Origin: DATFVJ01 sp963727015
GTDB lineage: Bacteria > Actinomycetota > Actinomycetes > Streptosporangiales > Streptosporangiaceae
Assembly (NCBI GenBank): GCA_963727015.1
Contig: CAVSEV010000011.1
Span: 682,001-746,000, forward strand
Reading direction: 5' to 3'
DNA: 64,000 bases
Every line of letters begins with the position of its first letter. The stretch's first letter is position 1. Positions 34,174 to 43,990 of this stretch are shown piece by piece. The notes below the pieces were generated by a model. It searched no databases. It was given only the letters and a program-made list of their open reading frames with translations, and was not told the DNA's origin. The translations under genes and the position numbers were made by a program.

Positions 34174-35835
34174 ATGCGGCATGTCAGGTCATTCGGCAAA
34201 GGCGTCGGCTATCGGGCACGGCTCAGCTGGCGGAATAAGGGCCGGATCGCCGCTGCGGGTGCAGCGGTGGTCGCCGCGTTAGCGGGCACGTCGATGGCTG
34301 GCGTCCCGGCGGCGTCGGCGAGCCCGAGTGAGACGGTCATTGTCACCTCGACCGGGCTTTTGAGCCCGGCCGCGGCGGTGCTGGAGCTGGGCGGCACCGT
34401 TTTGACGCAGTACCACCTCATCGACGGGGTCGACGCTTTGATCCCCACGGCCGTGGAGCCGCTGCTGGCGGCGATACCGGGCGTCACCGTGACTCCCGAT
34501 GTTTCGGTGAGTGTGCAGTCCACGACGGAGTCGACCGGGCCGCACACGCCTTCCGATGCGTTCTTACAGGAGACTGGGTCCGCGCAGTTGGCGTCAGGTG
34601 GCGATACCGGCCGGGGCGTCACCGTGGCCGTGCTGGACACGGGTATCGACAAGCTGCCGGATTTCTCTGGGCGGCTGGTCGGCGGGGTGGACCTGACGAA
34701 CGGGAACAACCCGTTCCAGGACAGCTACGGGCATGGCACCTTCGTGGCCGGCCTGATCGCCGGCAATGGGGCCTCATCGAACGGGCAGTACTCGGGCGAA
34801 GCGCCCGGCGCCAAGCTGGTGTCGATCAAGGTGGCAGGGGCAGACGGCACGACCCACCTGGGGACCCTGATCTCGGGCCTGGAGTGGGCGGCCGATCACC
34901 AGAGCACGTATGGCATCAAGGTCCTCAACATCTCCCTGGGGTTCAAGCCCAGTCAGTCCACGGTCATCAACCCCTTGGACCAGGCGGTCGAGGCGGTGTG
35001 GAACTCGGGGATCGCGGTGGTGGCCTCGGCGGGCAACGCCGGGCCGTTCAACGGCACCATCCTTTCCCCTGGCGACGACCCGCTGGTGATCACGGCGGGC
35101 GCCTTGGACGACAGGGCCACCGCGTCGATCACCGACGACGAGATGAACGACTTCAGCAGCGTCGGGCCCACCTCACCTGACGGCTGGGTCAAGCCTGACC
35201 TGGTCACCTCGGGCCGGTCTGTGGTGAGCCTGGCCGCGCCGGGCTCAACGATCTACGACAACTACCCCTCGGCCCGGACCGGCCCGGCAAACTTCGTCGG
35301 CTCGGGTACCTCGTTCAGCGCGGCTATCACCAGCGGGGCGGCAGCGCTGGTCCTGGCCGGCAACCCGGGTCTCACCCCCAATCAGCTAAAGGCCCGCCTG
35401 CTGGGCAATACCAGCCCTGGCCCGGTCGGTAACCCCTTCGCCGACGGCCACGGGGCACTTAACGCCTACGCCGCGGCCACCTCGGGCCCGATGACCTTCA
35501 ACCAGTCAGCCGCCGGCCTGATCCCGGCCTTGAGCCGTGCCACGGTCTCACTGTCGCCCACCCGCCCTGTGGACACGTGGAACACGAACCTCTGGTCGGG
35601 CACCTCCTGGAGTCAGACGCCATCCAATGGCTGGGCGTGGAACGGCTGGGCGTGGAATGGCGAAGACTGGAACGGCTGGACCGGCAGGGCCTGGAACGGC
35701 TGGGCGTGGAACGGCGCGGCGTGGAACGGCGCAGACTGGAGTGGCCGGGCCTGGAACGACTCTGCCTGGAACGGCTCTGCCTGGGACGGCGTTGCCTGGA
35801 ATGGTTTGGCTTGGAACGGCTCAGCGTGGAGCTGA
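34174..35835 (+). CDS. Secreted subtilisin-like (S8) serine protease with Trp-Asn-Gly repeat tail
   Basis: The 553-residue protein has a long Tat/Sec-like signal (RNKGRIAAAGAAVVAALAG ... ASAS) and a propeptide-like region to about residue 120. The S8 catalytic domain has Asp in VAVLDTGIDKLP, His in SYGHGTFVAGLIAGN and Ser in GSGTSFSAAITSGAAALVL; the oxyanion Asn region VVASAGNAG is present. The last 70 residues are about 13 short repeats of x-A/D-W-N-G. Such tails occur in other actinobacterial S8 proteins, but their role is unclear. GGGAGG precedes the ATG. The next gene begins 3 bp after the stop. Confidence 0.92.
   Translation: MRHVRSFGKGVGYRARLSWRNKGRIAAAGAAVVAALAGTSMAGVPAASASPSETVIVTSTGLLSPAAAVLELGGTVLTQYHLIDGVDALIPTAVEPLLAAIPGVTVTPDVSVSVQSTTESTGPHTPSDAFLQETGSAQLASGGDTGRGVTVAVLDTGIDKLPDFSGRLVGGVDLTNGNNPFQDSYGHGTFVAGLIAGNGASSNGQYSGEAPGAKLVSIKVAGADGTTHLGTLISGLEWAADHQSTYGIKVLNISLGFKPSQSTVINPLDQAVEAVWNSGIAVVASAGNAGPFNGTILSPGDDPLVITAGALDDRATASITDDEMNDFSSVGPTSPDGWVKPDLVTSGRSVVSLAAPGSTIYDNYPSARTGPANFVGSGTSFSAAITSGAAALVLAGNPGLTPNQLKARLLGNTSPGPVGNPFADGHGALNAYAAATSGPMTFNQSAAGLIPALSRATVSLSPTRPVDTWNTNLWSGTSWSQTPSNGWAWNGWAWNGEDWNGWTGRAWNGWAWNGAAWNGADWSGRAWNDSAWNGSAWDGVAWNGLAWNGSAWS
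35626..35832 (+). repeat. In-frame ~15-bp repeats encoding W-N-G units
   Basis: Degenerate copies of ggctgggcgtggaac run to the stop codon of the protease and encode a periodic Trp every 5 residues (x-A-W-N-G). Confidence 0.85.
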
Positions 35836-35838
35836 CAA

Positions 35839-38661
35839 ATGCCCGATTCGCGTAGTCAGGCCGTGAAGGTGCCGCGTGCAACACGGGCCTTCGTCGCGGC
35901 TGCGGTCGCGGGTGGTGCCGTTACCTTATTCGTCGCCGTATGGCGGCAACCGCCCTCGGGGCATGTCGGCGAGCGCCAATGGCTGGTCGCAGCCGCAATG
36001 GGCGTCCTTGTCCTGGGGAGCTGGGTTTGGCCGGTCGTGGTGTACCGGGAAGGTGAATCCGAGGCCTTCAACATGGACGAGGGTTTCTTTGTGATCTTCG
36101 CCCTCCTGGTACCACCGCTGGTCACCGTGGCGACCTTTGCTCTGGCCACCGTCCTCGCTCAGACGGCCCGCCGGCGCCCGCTGGTCAAGTCAGCCTTCAA
36201 TGCCGGGCAAGTTCTTATCGCGGCGGGTCTGGGACTGGCTGTGAGCCGCAGTATCGCTGCTCCCTCGGACTCCCTCACCGCAGTTCAGATCGCAGCCATC
36301 ATGCTCGGGGTGGGAGTGTACTTCATCATCAATACCCTCCTGGTGGCCGGCGTGGTGGTCTCGATGGGCACGACCTGGAGAGAGTTCACCAGCGATCTTC
36401 CGATCCAAGTGACACTTGCTGGCGCAGGAGCATTGGTTGGCGTGGTTTTGGCATTGGCGATACAGGCGCATCTGTGGGCAGTGGCGCTGGCAATCCCGGG
36501 ACTGGTCGTGGAGCGCCGGCTCATCAGTGCCCGGTTCGCGGCGCTGTATGACCGCGCCAGAATGGAGGGGCTGTACCAGGTCACGTTGGAGGCAAACCGG
36601 GGACTGCGGCGGCAGGCGGTGCTCGAAACGATCTTTGGCTCGGTGCGGCGGCTGCTTCGTAGCCCCGAGGCCACTCTGGCATCTGACGACCCGGGCCCTG
36701 GCCAGCTGGCGGCGCCCATGACCGTTGCCGATCAGCAGCAGTGGCTGGTGGCGTCGGGCCGGCGACGAGATGAGCCCTTCGACGACGCCGATCGGAGCCT
36801 GCTCAGGGCCCTGGCCGCCGTGGGCAGCGGGGCGCTGAGCAATGCCGAGCTGTACCATCAGGTTCATGTCGGGCGCGAGAGGCTCTCCTCAATCACCCTC
36901 AACATCGGAGAAGGCGTCTGTGCCATAGACGCAGAGGGGAAGCTGACCTTCGTCAACCGGGCCGCGGCCGACATGATGAAGCTGCCGTCGCTCAACATAG
37001 CGATCGACGACCCGGTGAGCGATGGCGTCCTCACGGCGCCCGACTTCCTGCTCGCACCGGCCCGCGAAGCAATGCGCACGGGCCGCGCCATCCGGGAGGA
37101 CGACGCCCGGTTCCCCGGCGAGAACGGCGGCACCATCCCGGTTGCGTATACGGCCTCGGCGGTCATGAGTGACGGCACTCCGTCAGGCGCGGTGATCGCT
37201 TTTCGCGACATCACCGAACGCAAAGCCTTCGAAGACGAACTCCACCATCACGCCTGCTACGACAGCCTCACCGGACTGGCGAACCGCCGGCTGCTGGTGG
37301 AGCGCCTCGATCAGGCGCTGCGGCGGTCAGCCCTGGACCGCAAGACCCATGCTCTGATTTTTGTGGATGTGGACCGCTTTAAGAGTATCAACGACAGTCT
37401 TGGTCACGTGACGGGCGACGAGTTCCTGGTGGCGATCGGGGCGCGCATGAAGGGGGTGGTGCGGAGTCACGACCTGCTTGCCCGCTTCGGCGGCGACGAG
37501 TTCGTGGTGCTGCTGGAGGATGTGGCTGGGGTGGACCTGGCGGTCGCCGCAGCGCGGCGCATCTGCGCCGCCGTCGAACAGCCCATTGTGCTGCCCGACG
37601 GCTACGAGCTAGTTGCCAGCGTGTCGGTCGGCATCGCCCTAACGGAGCCAGGTAAGACAGCCGACGACGTGCTTCGCAACGCCGACGTGGCGATGTACGA
37701 CGCCAAAGCCAAGGGCGGGGGGGGCATCTACAAGGTGTTCGACCAAGCTTCCATGGGAAGCCGTTCCTCCGAGCGGCTCCAGATCGAGGCCGATCTGCGC
37801 AAAGGGCTCGAGCGAGATGAACTCGAGGTGCACTACCAGCCGTTCTACTCCCTTGACGAGCAGCGCATCGTGGGCGCGGAGGCGCTGGTGCGATGGCGCC
37901 ACCCCGCGAACGGTTTGATCAGCCCCATGAGGTTCATCCCGATGGCAGAGGAGACGGGGCTGATACTGCCGCTGGGTCGTTACGTTCTGGACAAAGCGTG
38001 CAGGCAGGTGCGCTCTATCCGGGACCGGTTGGACGTGGACCTGCCCATCAGTGTCAACCTCTCACCCCGCCAGTTCCAGGAGGGTGGGCTCTTGTCGCAG
38101 GTGGCGGAGGCCCTCGATGCAACCGGCCTGCCCGCGGAGCTGCTCATATTCGAGATCACCGAGACCGTGGTCATGGAAGACCTTTCCGGTGCTCGCGAGG
38201 TCATGAAGAAGCTCAACCAGCTGGGAGTGCGCCTGGCCATCGACGACTTCGGCACCGGCCACTCCTCACTGGCGTACCTCAAGCAGTTCCCGGTGCACGA
38301 AGTGAAGGTGGACCGCACCTTCGTGCAGGGCGTCGCCGAGAGCCCGGTGGACTCGGCGATCGTCCGTGCCATCATCGACCTGGCCAATGCAATGGGCATA
38401 GCGGTGGTGGCCGAGGGCGTGGAAACCAAGGACCAGGTCGCCGTGCTCAAGATGCTCGGCTGCCAGGTGGGGCAGGGCTTCCACTTCTCGCGGCCGATTC
38501 GCGCCGAGGAGTTCGACGAGCTACTCACCCGCCACTTCGCCCGGACCGCGGGCCCAACCGGGCCGGTGCTGATCAACAAGCCATCCGCGGCTTCCTCTGG
38601 CCCACAGAGTTCCTGCTGTTCTCGGACTTCTCAAGGCTTCGAAGTCGATCTGTGGCCGTGA
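35839..38661 (+). CDS. Membrane GGDEF-EAL protein with PAS domain
   Basis: This is a 940-residue c-di-GMP enzyme. An N-terminal membrane region of about 230 residues (FVAAAVAGGAVTLFVAVW; WLVAAAMGVLVLGSWVW; FFVIFALLVPPLVTVATFALATVLA; VYFIINTLLVAGVVV; GAGALVGVVLALAI) precedes a linker and a PAS domain (340-460, SITLNIGEGVCAIDAEGKL). The GGDEF domain has intact FGGDEFVVL. The EAL domain has VGAEALVRW, SVNLSPRQF, EITETVV, DDFGTGHSSLAYL, VKVDRTF and VVAEGVET, all active-site residues kept. The ATG is 3 bp after the protease stop, so the two are probably translated together. Confidence 0.92.
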   Translation: MPDSRSQAVKVPRATRAFVAAAVAGGAVTLFVAVWRQPPSGHVGERQWLVAAAMGVLVLGSWVWPVVVYREGESEAFNMDEGFFVIFALLVPPLVTVATFALATVLAQTARRRPLVKSAFNAGQVLIAAGLGLAVSRSIAAPSDSLTAVQIAAIMLGVGVYFIINTLLVAGVVVSMGTTWREFTSDLPIQVTLAGAGALVGVVLALAIQAHLWAVALAIPGLVVERRLISARFAALYDRARMEGLYQVTLEANRGLRRQAVLETIFGSVRRLLRSPEATLASDDPGPGQLAAPMTVADQQQWLVASGRRRDEPFDDADRSLLRALAAVGSGALSNAELYHQVHVGRERLSSITLNIGEGVCAIDAEGKLTFVNRAAADMMKLPSLNIAIDDPVSDGVLTAPDFLLAPAREAMRTGRAIREDDARFPGENGGTIPVAYTASAVMSDGTPSGAVIAFRDITERKAFEDELHHHACYDSLTGLANRRLLVERLDQALRRSALDRKTHALIFVDVDRFKSINDSLGHVTGDEFLVAIGARMKGVVRSHDLLARFGGDEFVVLLEDVAGVDLAVAAARRICAAVEQPIVLPDGYELVASVSVGIALTEPGKTADDVLRNADVAMYDAKAKGGGGIYKVFDQASMGSRSSERLQIEADLRKGLERDELEVHYQPFYSLDEQRIVGAEALVRWRHPANGLISPMRFIPMAEETGLILPLGRYVLDKACRQVRSIRDRLDVDLPISVNLSPRQFQEGGLLSQVAEALDATGLPAELLIFEITETVVMEDLSGAREVMKKLNQLGVRLAIDDFGTGHSSLAYLKQFPVHEVKVDRTFVQGVAESPVDSAIVRAIIDLANAMGIAVVAEGVETKDQVAVLKMLGCQVGQGFHFSRPIRAEEFDELLTRHFARTAGPTGPVLINKPSAASSGPQSSCCSRTSQGFEVDLWP

Positions 38662-39234
38662 TCCCAGGGGCGATCGAACCAGCGCTGGGTCCGGTTGGTG
38701 CCGAAGGCGGCCTTGTCGGCGGCGATCAGCTCTGAGGGTCCCTCGAGATCACCGACGGGAGCCTGGCCGCTGAGAAAGGTGACGTTGACCCGGCCCATCC
38801 GGCCGCCGCCAGCCACCAGCAGGCGCTGGAGCTGTACCGCGGCCTAGGCGACCGGCTCGGCCAGGCCAGCGCCCTCGACCAGCTAGGCAGGGTGCAACGC
38901 GAGACCGGCGAGTACAGGCGCCCGGTCACCGGGCAGCACGCACGCCAGCGAGTAGCGGCAGCGGCCCGCGGCGCGGATCTCCTTGTTCAGCCGCTCCGTT
39001 ATCCGCCTCTTGCGGGCGGGGCAAGCGGGTGGGTGTTATTGCTGGTCCCCGCCCCACCGATGCCTCCACGCTGCCTGGCTGAGGGCCGTGCGCAAACCGG
39101 CGGGCGCCCGTCCTGAAGCAGACGACAAGGTTGCCGAAGGTTTCCTCGGGCTGCTAAGCCTCTCGATAGAGGGGTCGCGTAGAGCTCGCGCAACGCCATC
39201 CTGCCGGTACGCGGTCCGAGAAGAGGGGCCTGCC
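38662..39234. other. Gap holding a TPR relic and otherwise unassigned sequence
   Basis: Apart from the TPR fragment listed separately, no gene was recognised in this 573-bp stretch. A minus-strand frame near 38970 reads RRITERLNKEIRA, superficially like part of a Mutator transposase, but no further transposase match flanks it. Confidence 0.35.
38787..38940 (+). pseudogene. Tetratricopeptide-repeat relic
   Basis: The frame reads AAASHQQALELYRGLGDRLGQASALDQLGRVQRETGEY, about one and a half TPR units of the type found in actinobacterial NB-ARC/AfsR-like regulators (A-L-x-L-Y-R-x-L-G-D-R-x-G-x-A-x-A-L-x-x-L-G). There is no start, no continuation on either side and no ribosome site. It is the leftover of a larger gene. 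Confidence 0.6.
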
Positions 39235-40563
39235 ATGAACTGCAGATCGCGTTTATTCCGCTCCGCGCTGATATCCGGTGTCGGCGCTCTCGTCGCTGGT
39301 ATCGCCTTCTTCGCGGGGCCCTCCCCGGAGGGACATGCGAGCGCGAACTGTTCCGAGTGCTACGTTGTCACTCCTGCCACCTCTCCGGCGACTGCCGGTG
39401 CGGGGACGGGTGACCTCTATGGTTTCCAGGTGAGTAGCTTCGACCGGGGCGAGAAGCTCCGGAGTCTGACGTTCACTGCGCCCACCGATTTCGTCATCAC
39501 AGGTGCCTCTGGCCCAAGCGAGACCTCGGTCTCGGGGTTGCCAGCCTCCTCCGTCACACTGGACCTGCCGAGTGATGCAGGGAGCACGTTCACCGTCGAC
39601 GTCACGGCGCTGGCACCCTGCCTCGCAGCGAGTTCAGAGGTCTGGGGGGTGTCCGGCACCGACAGCTTGGGGGAAGCTAGCGAGGTCAAGTGGAGCCCCT
39701 CGCCGCTCAGCGTGCCGGTCACCGGGGAGTGCAGCCTCGCCTTCACGGGACAGCCGGCCCAGACGGCTGTCAATTCCGACATCCTCACCGGGTTCAACTC
39801 GACAGGGTCCCCACTGGCCGTGCGACTGCTAGACGCGAACAACAACTTTCTCAACCCAGCGGACTTCTCGGCGAACGGGACCCCGGTCACGGTCTCGATC
39901 AAGACTAACCCCGGCGGCGGGACGCTTACCGGCACCACGGCAATCGCCAGCTCGCAGGGGGTCGCCGACTTCGGGAACCTGCAGATCAACAAGCCAGGCG
40001 CCGCATATGACCTTACGGCGAACACGCCCGGTTTCAGCCCGGCAACCTCAAGCTTCTTCACGGTAACCGGGCAGATCCAGGCCTGCGGCACCGGGTCCTG
40101 CACGGTGTCGCAATCGACATCGACCACGACCGCGTCAGCCGCGACGTCGTCGGCGTCAGGTGACTTCGTGACGCTTGGCCTCGGCGGTGCCGACCTCACG
40201 TGCAACCACTACGACGCGGTGTCGGATGTAGCCAACTTCGGTATCCTCGACTCCTCAGGCGGCAGCGTTACGAACTCGTCGGCCATCGTCACCCTCGCCA
40301 TCTCCAAGTCGGCCGCCGAGTCGGCGTGGCTTTCGCTGCTCCGGTTGCAGGTCTGCTACGCGTCGCAGGCGCCCTTCCCGGCGATCTCGGGCACCAGCGG
40401 GACGACCGTCATCGGCAGCACCACCTACCACACAGGACTGCTGCTGCCCTGCTTCCTGTTCAGCCCTGGTCACCCGGAGCCCTGCCTCATCTCGCGGCAC
40501 CGGACGGCGGGCGCGGTCCAGCTGACGTTTGTCGCTCTCGGGGATCCCCTCTTCCGCGGGTGA
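39235..40563 (+). CDS. Secreted protein of unknown function
   Basis: The 442-residue protein has a clear signal peptide (LFRSALISGVGALVAGIAFFAGPSPEGHASA). The mature part is rich in Ser, Thr and Gly, with beta-type segments such as LAFTGQPAQTAVNSDI and FNSTGSPLAVRLLDANNNFLNPADFSANGTPVTVSI that resemble Ig-like repeats of actinobacterial exported proteins. Several spaced cysteines (NCSECYV; ACGTGSCTV; LTCNHYD; LQVCYA; LLPCFL; EPCLI) suggest disulfides. I do not recognise a named family. The ATG has AAGAGGGG about 7 bases upstream, which rules out the longer frame. Confidence 0.75.
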   Translation: MNCRSRLFRSALISGVGALVAGIAFFAGPSPEGHASANCSECYVVTPATSPATAGAGTGDLYGFQVSSFDRGEKLRSLTFTAPTDFVITGASGPSETSVSGLPASSVTLDLPSDAGSTFTVDVTALAPCLAASSEVWGVSGTDSLGEASEVKWSPSPLSVPVTGECSLAFTGQPAQTAVNSDILTGFNSTGSPLAVRLLDANNNFLNPADFSANGTPVTVSIKTNPGGGTLTGTTAIASSQGVADFGNLQINKPGAAYDLTANTPGFSPATSSFFTVTGQIQACGTGSCTVSQSTSTTTASAATSSASGDFVTLGLGGADLTCNHYDAVSDVANFGILDSSGGSVTNSSAIVTLAISKSAAESAWLSLLRLQVCYASQAPFPAISGTSGTTVIGSTTYHTGLLLPCFLFSPGHPEPCLISRHRTAGAVQLTFVALGDPLFRG

Positions 40564-40626
40564 TCGGTGCTTGCGCCGTCGGCCCGATCATCGGTGACCG
40601 CGGGTAAAGCGCAGACGTAGGCTGGG

Positions 40627-43600
40627 GTGGTGCAGACTTGCCCGGGCTGCGGCGAGGAGAACCCGGACCGGTTTCGGCTCTGCGGCTTCTGCGGGTCCGT
40701 TCTGGCCGCTCAGCCTCCGCCTCAGGAGGTCCGTAAGACCGTCACCGTGGTCTTCTGCGATCTGAAGGGCTCAACCGAGTTAGGCGACCGGCTCGACAGC
40801 GAGGCGTTGCGGGAGGTGCTCGCGCTTTACTTCTCGGCGATGAAATCCGTCCTTGACCGCCACGGCGGGACGGTCGAGAAGTACATCGGGGATGCGATCA
40901 TGGCGATCTTCGGCCTGCCCCGGATGCACGAGGACGACGCGCTGCGAGCCGTCCGAGCGACCGCGGAGATGCGCGCGGCGCTGGCCGACCTCAACGTCAC
41001 CCTCCGAGCCGGGTTCGGGGTCGTTCTGCAGAACCGGACCGGCGTCAACACCGGCGAAGTCGTCACCGGTGACACCGGCGGCTCCCAGCGCCTCGCCACC
41101 GGCGACACGGTGAACGTCGCCGCTCGTCTCGAGCAGGCGGCCCCAGCCGGCGAGGTCCTGATCGGCGAGTCCACGTACCGGCTGGTGCGAGACGCCGTCG
41201 AGGTCGTGCCCGTCGAGCCGTTGGGACTGAAGGGCAAGCCGGACCCCGTTCCGGCCTACCGGTTGATGTCGGTCATGGCCGGCGCGAGGAAAACCCGGCC
41301 GGCGGACCTCCCCTTCGTCGGCCGGGCGCGTGAGATCGCCGCCCTCGGCGCCGAGTTCCGCCGTTCAGTCGCCGGACCCGAGGGGCGGCTCGTCACGCTG
41401 CTCGGCCATGCCGGGGTCGGCAAGAGCCGGCTCATCGAGGAGTTCGTGCGGAGCGTCGCCGGCCAGGCGGCGGTGCTGCGGGGCCGCTGCCTGTCCTACG
41501 GCGACGGCATCACATTCTGGCCGCTGGCCGAGGTGCTGCGGCAGGCGGCCGGGATCGTGCCGGAGGACGGCGAGGAGGACGCCCGCGCCAAGCTCGCGTC
41601 CTGCTTCGGCGAGCGGCATGCCGACGCGACCAGCCGCATCGAGTGGGGCATGGGCCTCTCGCAGCACCCGTACGGAAAGGACGAGCTGTTCTGGGCCGTG
41701 CGGGCGATCCTGGCGGAGCTGGCCCGCCGCAGGCCGCTTGTCGTCGTCTTCGACGACATCCACTGGGCGGAGGCAACCTTCCTCGACCTGATCGAGGACA
41801 TCCTCGACGCCTCGCTCGACGTGCCGCTTCTGTTCATCTGTACGGCCCGTCACGAACTCCACGAGGACCGGCCGGGCTTCGCGGCGGGGCGAGCGGCGGC
41901 CTCCCAGATCGAGCTCGGCGAGCTCACCCGGGAGGAGAGCAGCCTGGTGATGAGGAACCTCCTCGGCGAGGCGAGCCTGCCCGAGCCGCTTGAGCGGCGC
42001 ATCCTCGGCCTCGCCGAAGGCAACCCTCTGTTCGTCGAGCAGATGCTGTCCATGCTGATCGACGACGGGCTCTTGCGACAGCAGGCGGGGCGCTGGGTTT
42101 TCTCCGGCGCCGCCGAGGCCGTCTCGGTCCCGGGCAATGTCTCGTCCTTGCTGGGTGCGCGCCTCGACCGCCTGGGGTCGGGCGAGCGCCGGGTGGCGGA
42201 GTCGGCATCGGTAATCGGCCTGGAGTTCTCCACCAGCGCGGTGTCGGTTCTGACGGAGGAGGGCGATGCCCGGACCGACCTCGAGCCGTCGCTCACCGCG
42301 CTGTCCCGCAAACAGCTCATCCGGCGGGGGGAGGCGGGCGCGCCAGACGGTGGCTACCAGTTCAGCCACATCCTGATCCGCGACACGGCGTACGCCCGCC
42401 TGCTCAAGCGCACCCGGGCCCGGCTGCACGAACGTTTCGCCGCCTGGCTCACACGCATGTTCGGGTCCCGGCTCGCCGAGTACGAAGAGATCCTCGGCTA
42501 TCACCTCGAGCAGTCGTTCCGCTACCGGGCCGAGCTCGGGCCGATCGACGACGACGGGCGGCGGCTGGGCGCCGAGGCGTCGCGATACCTGAGCTCGGCC
42601 GGTCGTCGCGCCCTGGCCCGCGGCGACATGCCGGCGGCGGCGAACCTGTTACCGCGGGCCGCCGCGCTGCTGGGCGAGAAAGACCCGGCCCGCGCGCTGC
42701 TCCTGCTCGACGCCGGCGAGGCGGCGGTCGACATCGGCGAGTTCGAGCGGGCCGAGTCGGTGCTGACCGAGGCAGCGGACCGGGCGCTTTCGGCCGGCGA
42801 GATCGGGATCGCTCGGGCGGCGGCGCTCGCCCGCCTCCAGCTTCGCTACACGACTGACCCGCACGCCGTCCAGGAGAGCGTGGTTGAGCTCGTGGAACGG
42901 GAGATCCCGGAGCTCGAGGTGATGGGCGATGACCGCGCTCTGGTGCGGGCATTCCGCCTGCTCACCTACGTGCACGGAACGGGAGGCCGCTTCGCCGACG
43001 CGGCCGCCGCCGCGGAGCGCACGATCCGGCATGCGACCGCCGCCGGTGACGAGGTGACCGCCCGCCGCTTCCTCGGCTCGCTCGCAATGTCCGCCCTCTA
43101 CGGTCCGATGCCCGTCCCCGAGGCCATCGCCACCTGCGAGGAGGTGCTCGCCCGGGCGGAGGAGGACCGCAAGGCGAGAGCGCTCGCCGAGCTCGCGATC
43201 GGCCACCTCGAGGCGATGCGCGGGGACTTCGAGCGTGCGCGCCTGCTCTATCGCCGGAGCCGGGCCTCGCTCCAGGAGTTCGGCTACCTCCTGTTTGCGG
43301 CACTCACGTCGCTGGACTCGTCTGTCATCGAGCTGCTCGCGGAGGATCTGGCCGCCGCTGAGTCGGAGCTGCGGACGGACTATGGGCGTCTTGAGGAGAT
43401 GGGCGAGCGCAACTACATCTCGAGCACGGCAGGCCTGCTCGCCGATGTCCTCTACCGGCAGGGTCGCTACGACGAGTCGGCCGAGTTCGCCGGGGTTTGC
43501 GAGCACCTCGCCTCCCCCGACGACGTCGCTTTCCAGTTCCTTTGGCGCTGCGTACGCGGGAAGCTCAAGGCCCGGCAGGGGGCGATTGAGGAGGCTGAGT

Positions 43601-43830
43601 CGCTGCTGTCAGCGGCGATCGCGCTCATCGCCACCACCGACCAGATTGACTGGCAGGGCAACGGCCTGCTGGCTCTGGCCGAGGTCCGTGAGCTGGCGGG
43701 AGCGCCGGCGGACGCCGCCGCTCTCAGCGAGAGAGCCGCCAGGCGCTTCGAGCGCAAGGGCAACGTCGTCTCGGCGCTCAGGGCGCGCCAGCTCGCCGAA
43801 CGGCTGCGCGCGACCGCAGTGACCTCGTAG
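40627..43830 (+). CDS. Adenylate/guanylate cyclase - AAA ATPase - TPR signalling protein
   Basis: The 1067-residue protein has an N-terminal zinc ribbon (CPGCGEEN ... LCGFCG). A class III cyclase domain (about 35-200) has both metal Asp residues (VVFCDLKGST; YIGDAIMAIFG) and the transition-state Asn/Arg pair in GDTVNVAARLE, so it looks catalytically complete. An AAA/NB-ARC-like ATPase follows (Walker A GHAGVGKSRLIEEF; Walker B LVVVFDDIHWAE), then about 600 residues of helical TPR-like repeats. This architecture is common in actinobacteria and chloroflexi and is thought to regulate via protein contacts. The start is GTG in a GGGGTGGTG context. Confidence 0.92.
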   Translation: MVQTCPGCGEENPDRFRLCGFCGSVLAAQPPPQEVRKTVTVVFCDLKGSTELGDRLDSEALREVLALYFSAMKSVLDRHGGTVEKYIGDAIMAIFGLPRMHEDDALRAVRATAEMRAALADLNVTLRAGFGVVLQNRTGVNTGEVVTGDTGGSQRLATGDTVNVAARLEQAAPAGEVLIGESTYRLVRDAVEVVPVEPLGLKGKPDPVPAYRLMSVMAGARKTRPADLPFVGRAREIAALGAEFRRSVAGPEGRLVTLLGHAGVGKSRLIEEFVRSVAGQAAVLRGRCLSYGDGITFWPLAEVLRQAAGIVPEDGEEDARAKLASCFGERHADATSRIEWGMGLSQHPYGKDELFWAVRAILAELARRRPLVVVFDDIHWAEATFLDLIEDILDASLDVPLLFICTARHELHEDRPGFAAGRAAASQIELGELTREESSLVMRNLLGEASLPEPLERRILGLAEGNPLFVEQMLSMLIDDGLLRQQAGRWVFSGAAEAVSVPGNVSSLLGARLDRLGSGERRVAESASVIGLEFSTSAVSVLTEEGDARTDLEPSLTALSRKQLIRRGEAGAPDGGYQFSHILIRDTAYARLLKRTRARLHERFAAWLTRMFGSRLAEYEEILGYHLEQSFRYRAELGPIDDDGRRLGAEASRYLSSAGRRALARGDMPAAANLLPRAAALLGEKDPARALLLLDAGEAAVDIGEFERAESVLTEAADRALSAGEIGIARAAALARLQLRYTTDPHAVQESVVELVEREIPELEVMGDDRALVRAFRLLTYVHGTGGRFADAAAAAERTIRHATAAGDEVTARRFLGSLAMSALYGPMPVPEAIATCEEVLARAEEDRKARALAELAIGHLEAMRGDFERARLLYRRSRASLQEFGYLLFAALTSLDSSVIELLAEDLAAAESELRTDYGRLEEMGERNYISSTAGLLADVLYRQGRYDESAEFAGVCEHLASPDDVAFQFLWRCVRGKLKARQGAIEEAESLLSAAIALIATTDQIDWQGNGLLALAEVRELAGAPADAAALSERAARRFERKGNVVSALRARQLAERLRATAVTS

Positions 43831-43880
43831 CGTCGGCGCGGGCTACGGCCTGCCGGCAGGGCCGGATGCAACCGCCGCCT

Positions 43881-43990
43881 GGCACATGCGCCTGCGATTG
43901 GGGTTGTGTGGGCAGCCCGGCTGGGTTGCCGCGCTGACGCCGCTATCGGTGGACGGGATGATCGTCGCAGCGTCGACGTGGCCGACTCGC
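43881..43990 (+). pseudogene. DUF2637 (actinomycete mobile-element protein) relic
   Basis: About 25 residues, GQPGWVAALTPLSVDGMIVAAST, match the most conserved part of DUF2637 membrane proteins, which are found in actinomycete plasmids and integrative elements. The homology stops within a few codons on both sides and no membrane helices follow. It is a short relic and hints that a conjugative element once lay here. The region from 43990 to 44300 has no recognised gene. Confidence 0.5.

Noticed and set aside
38960..39010. Minus-strand RRITERLNKEIRA resembling an IS256/Mutator transposase segment
   Set aside because: Only about 12 residues match and no flanking transposase motifs or inverted repeats were found.
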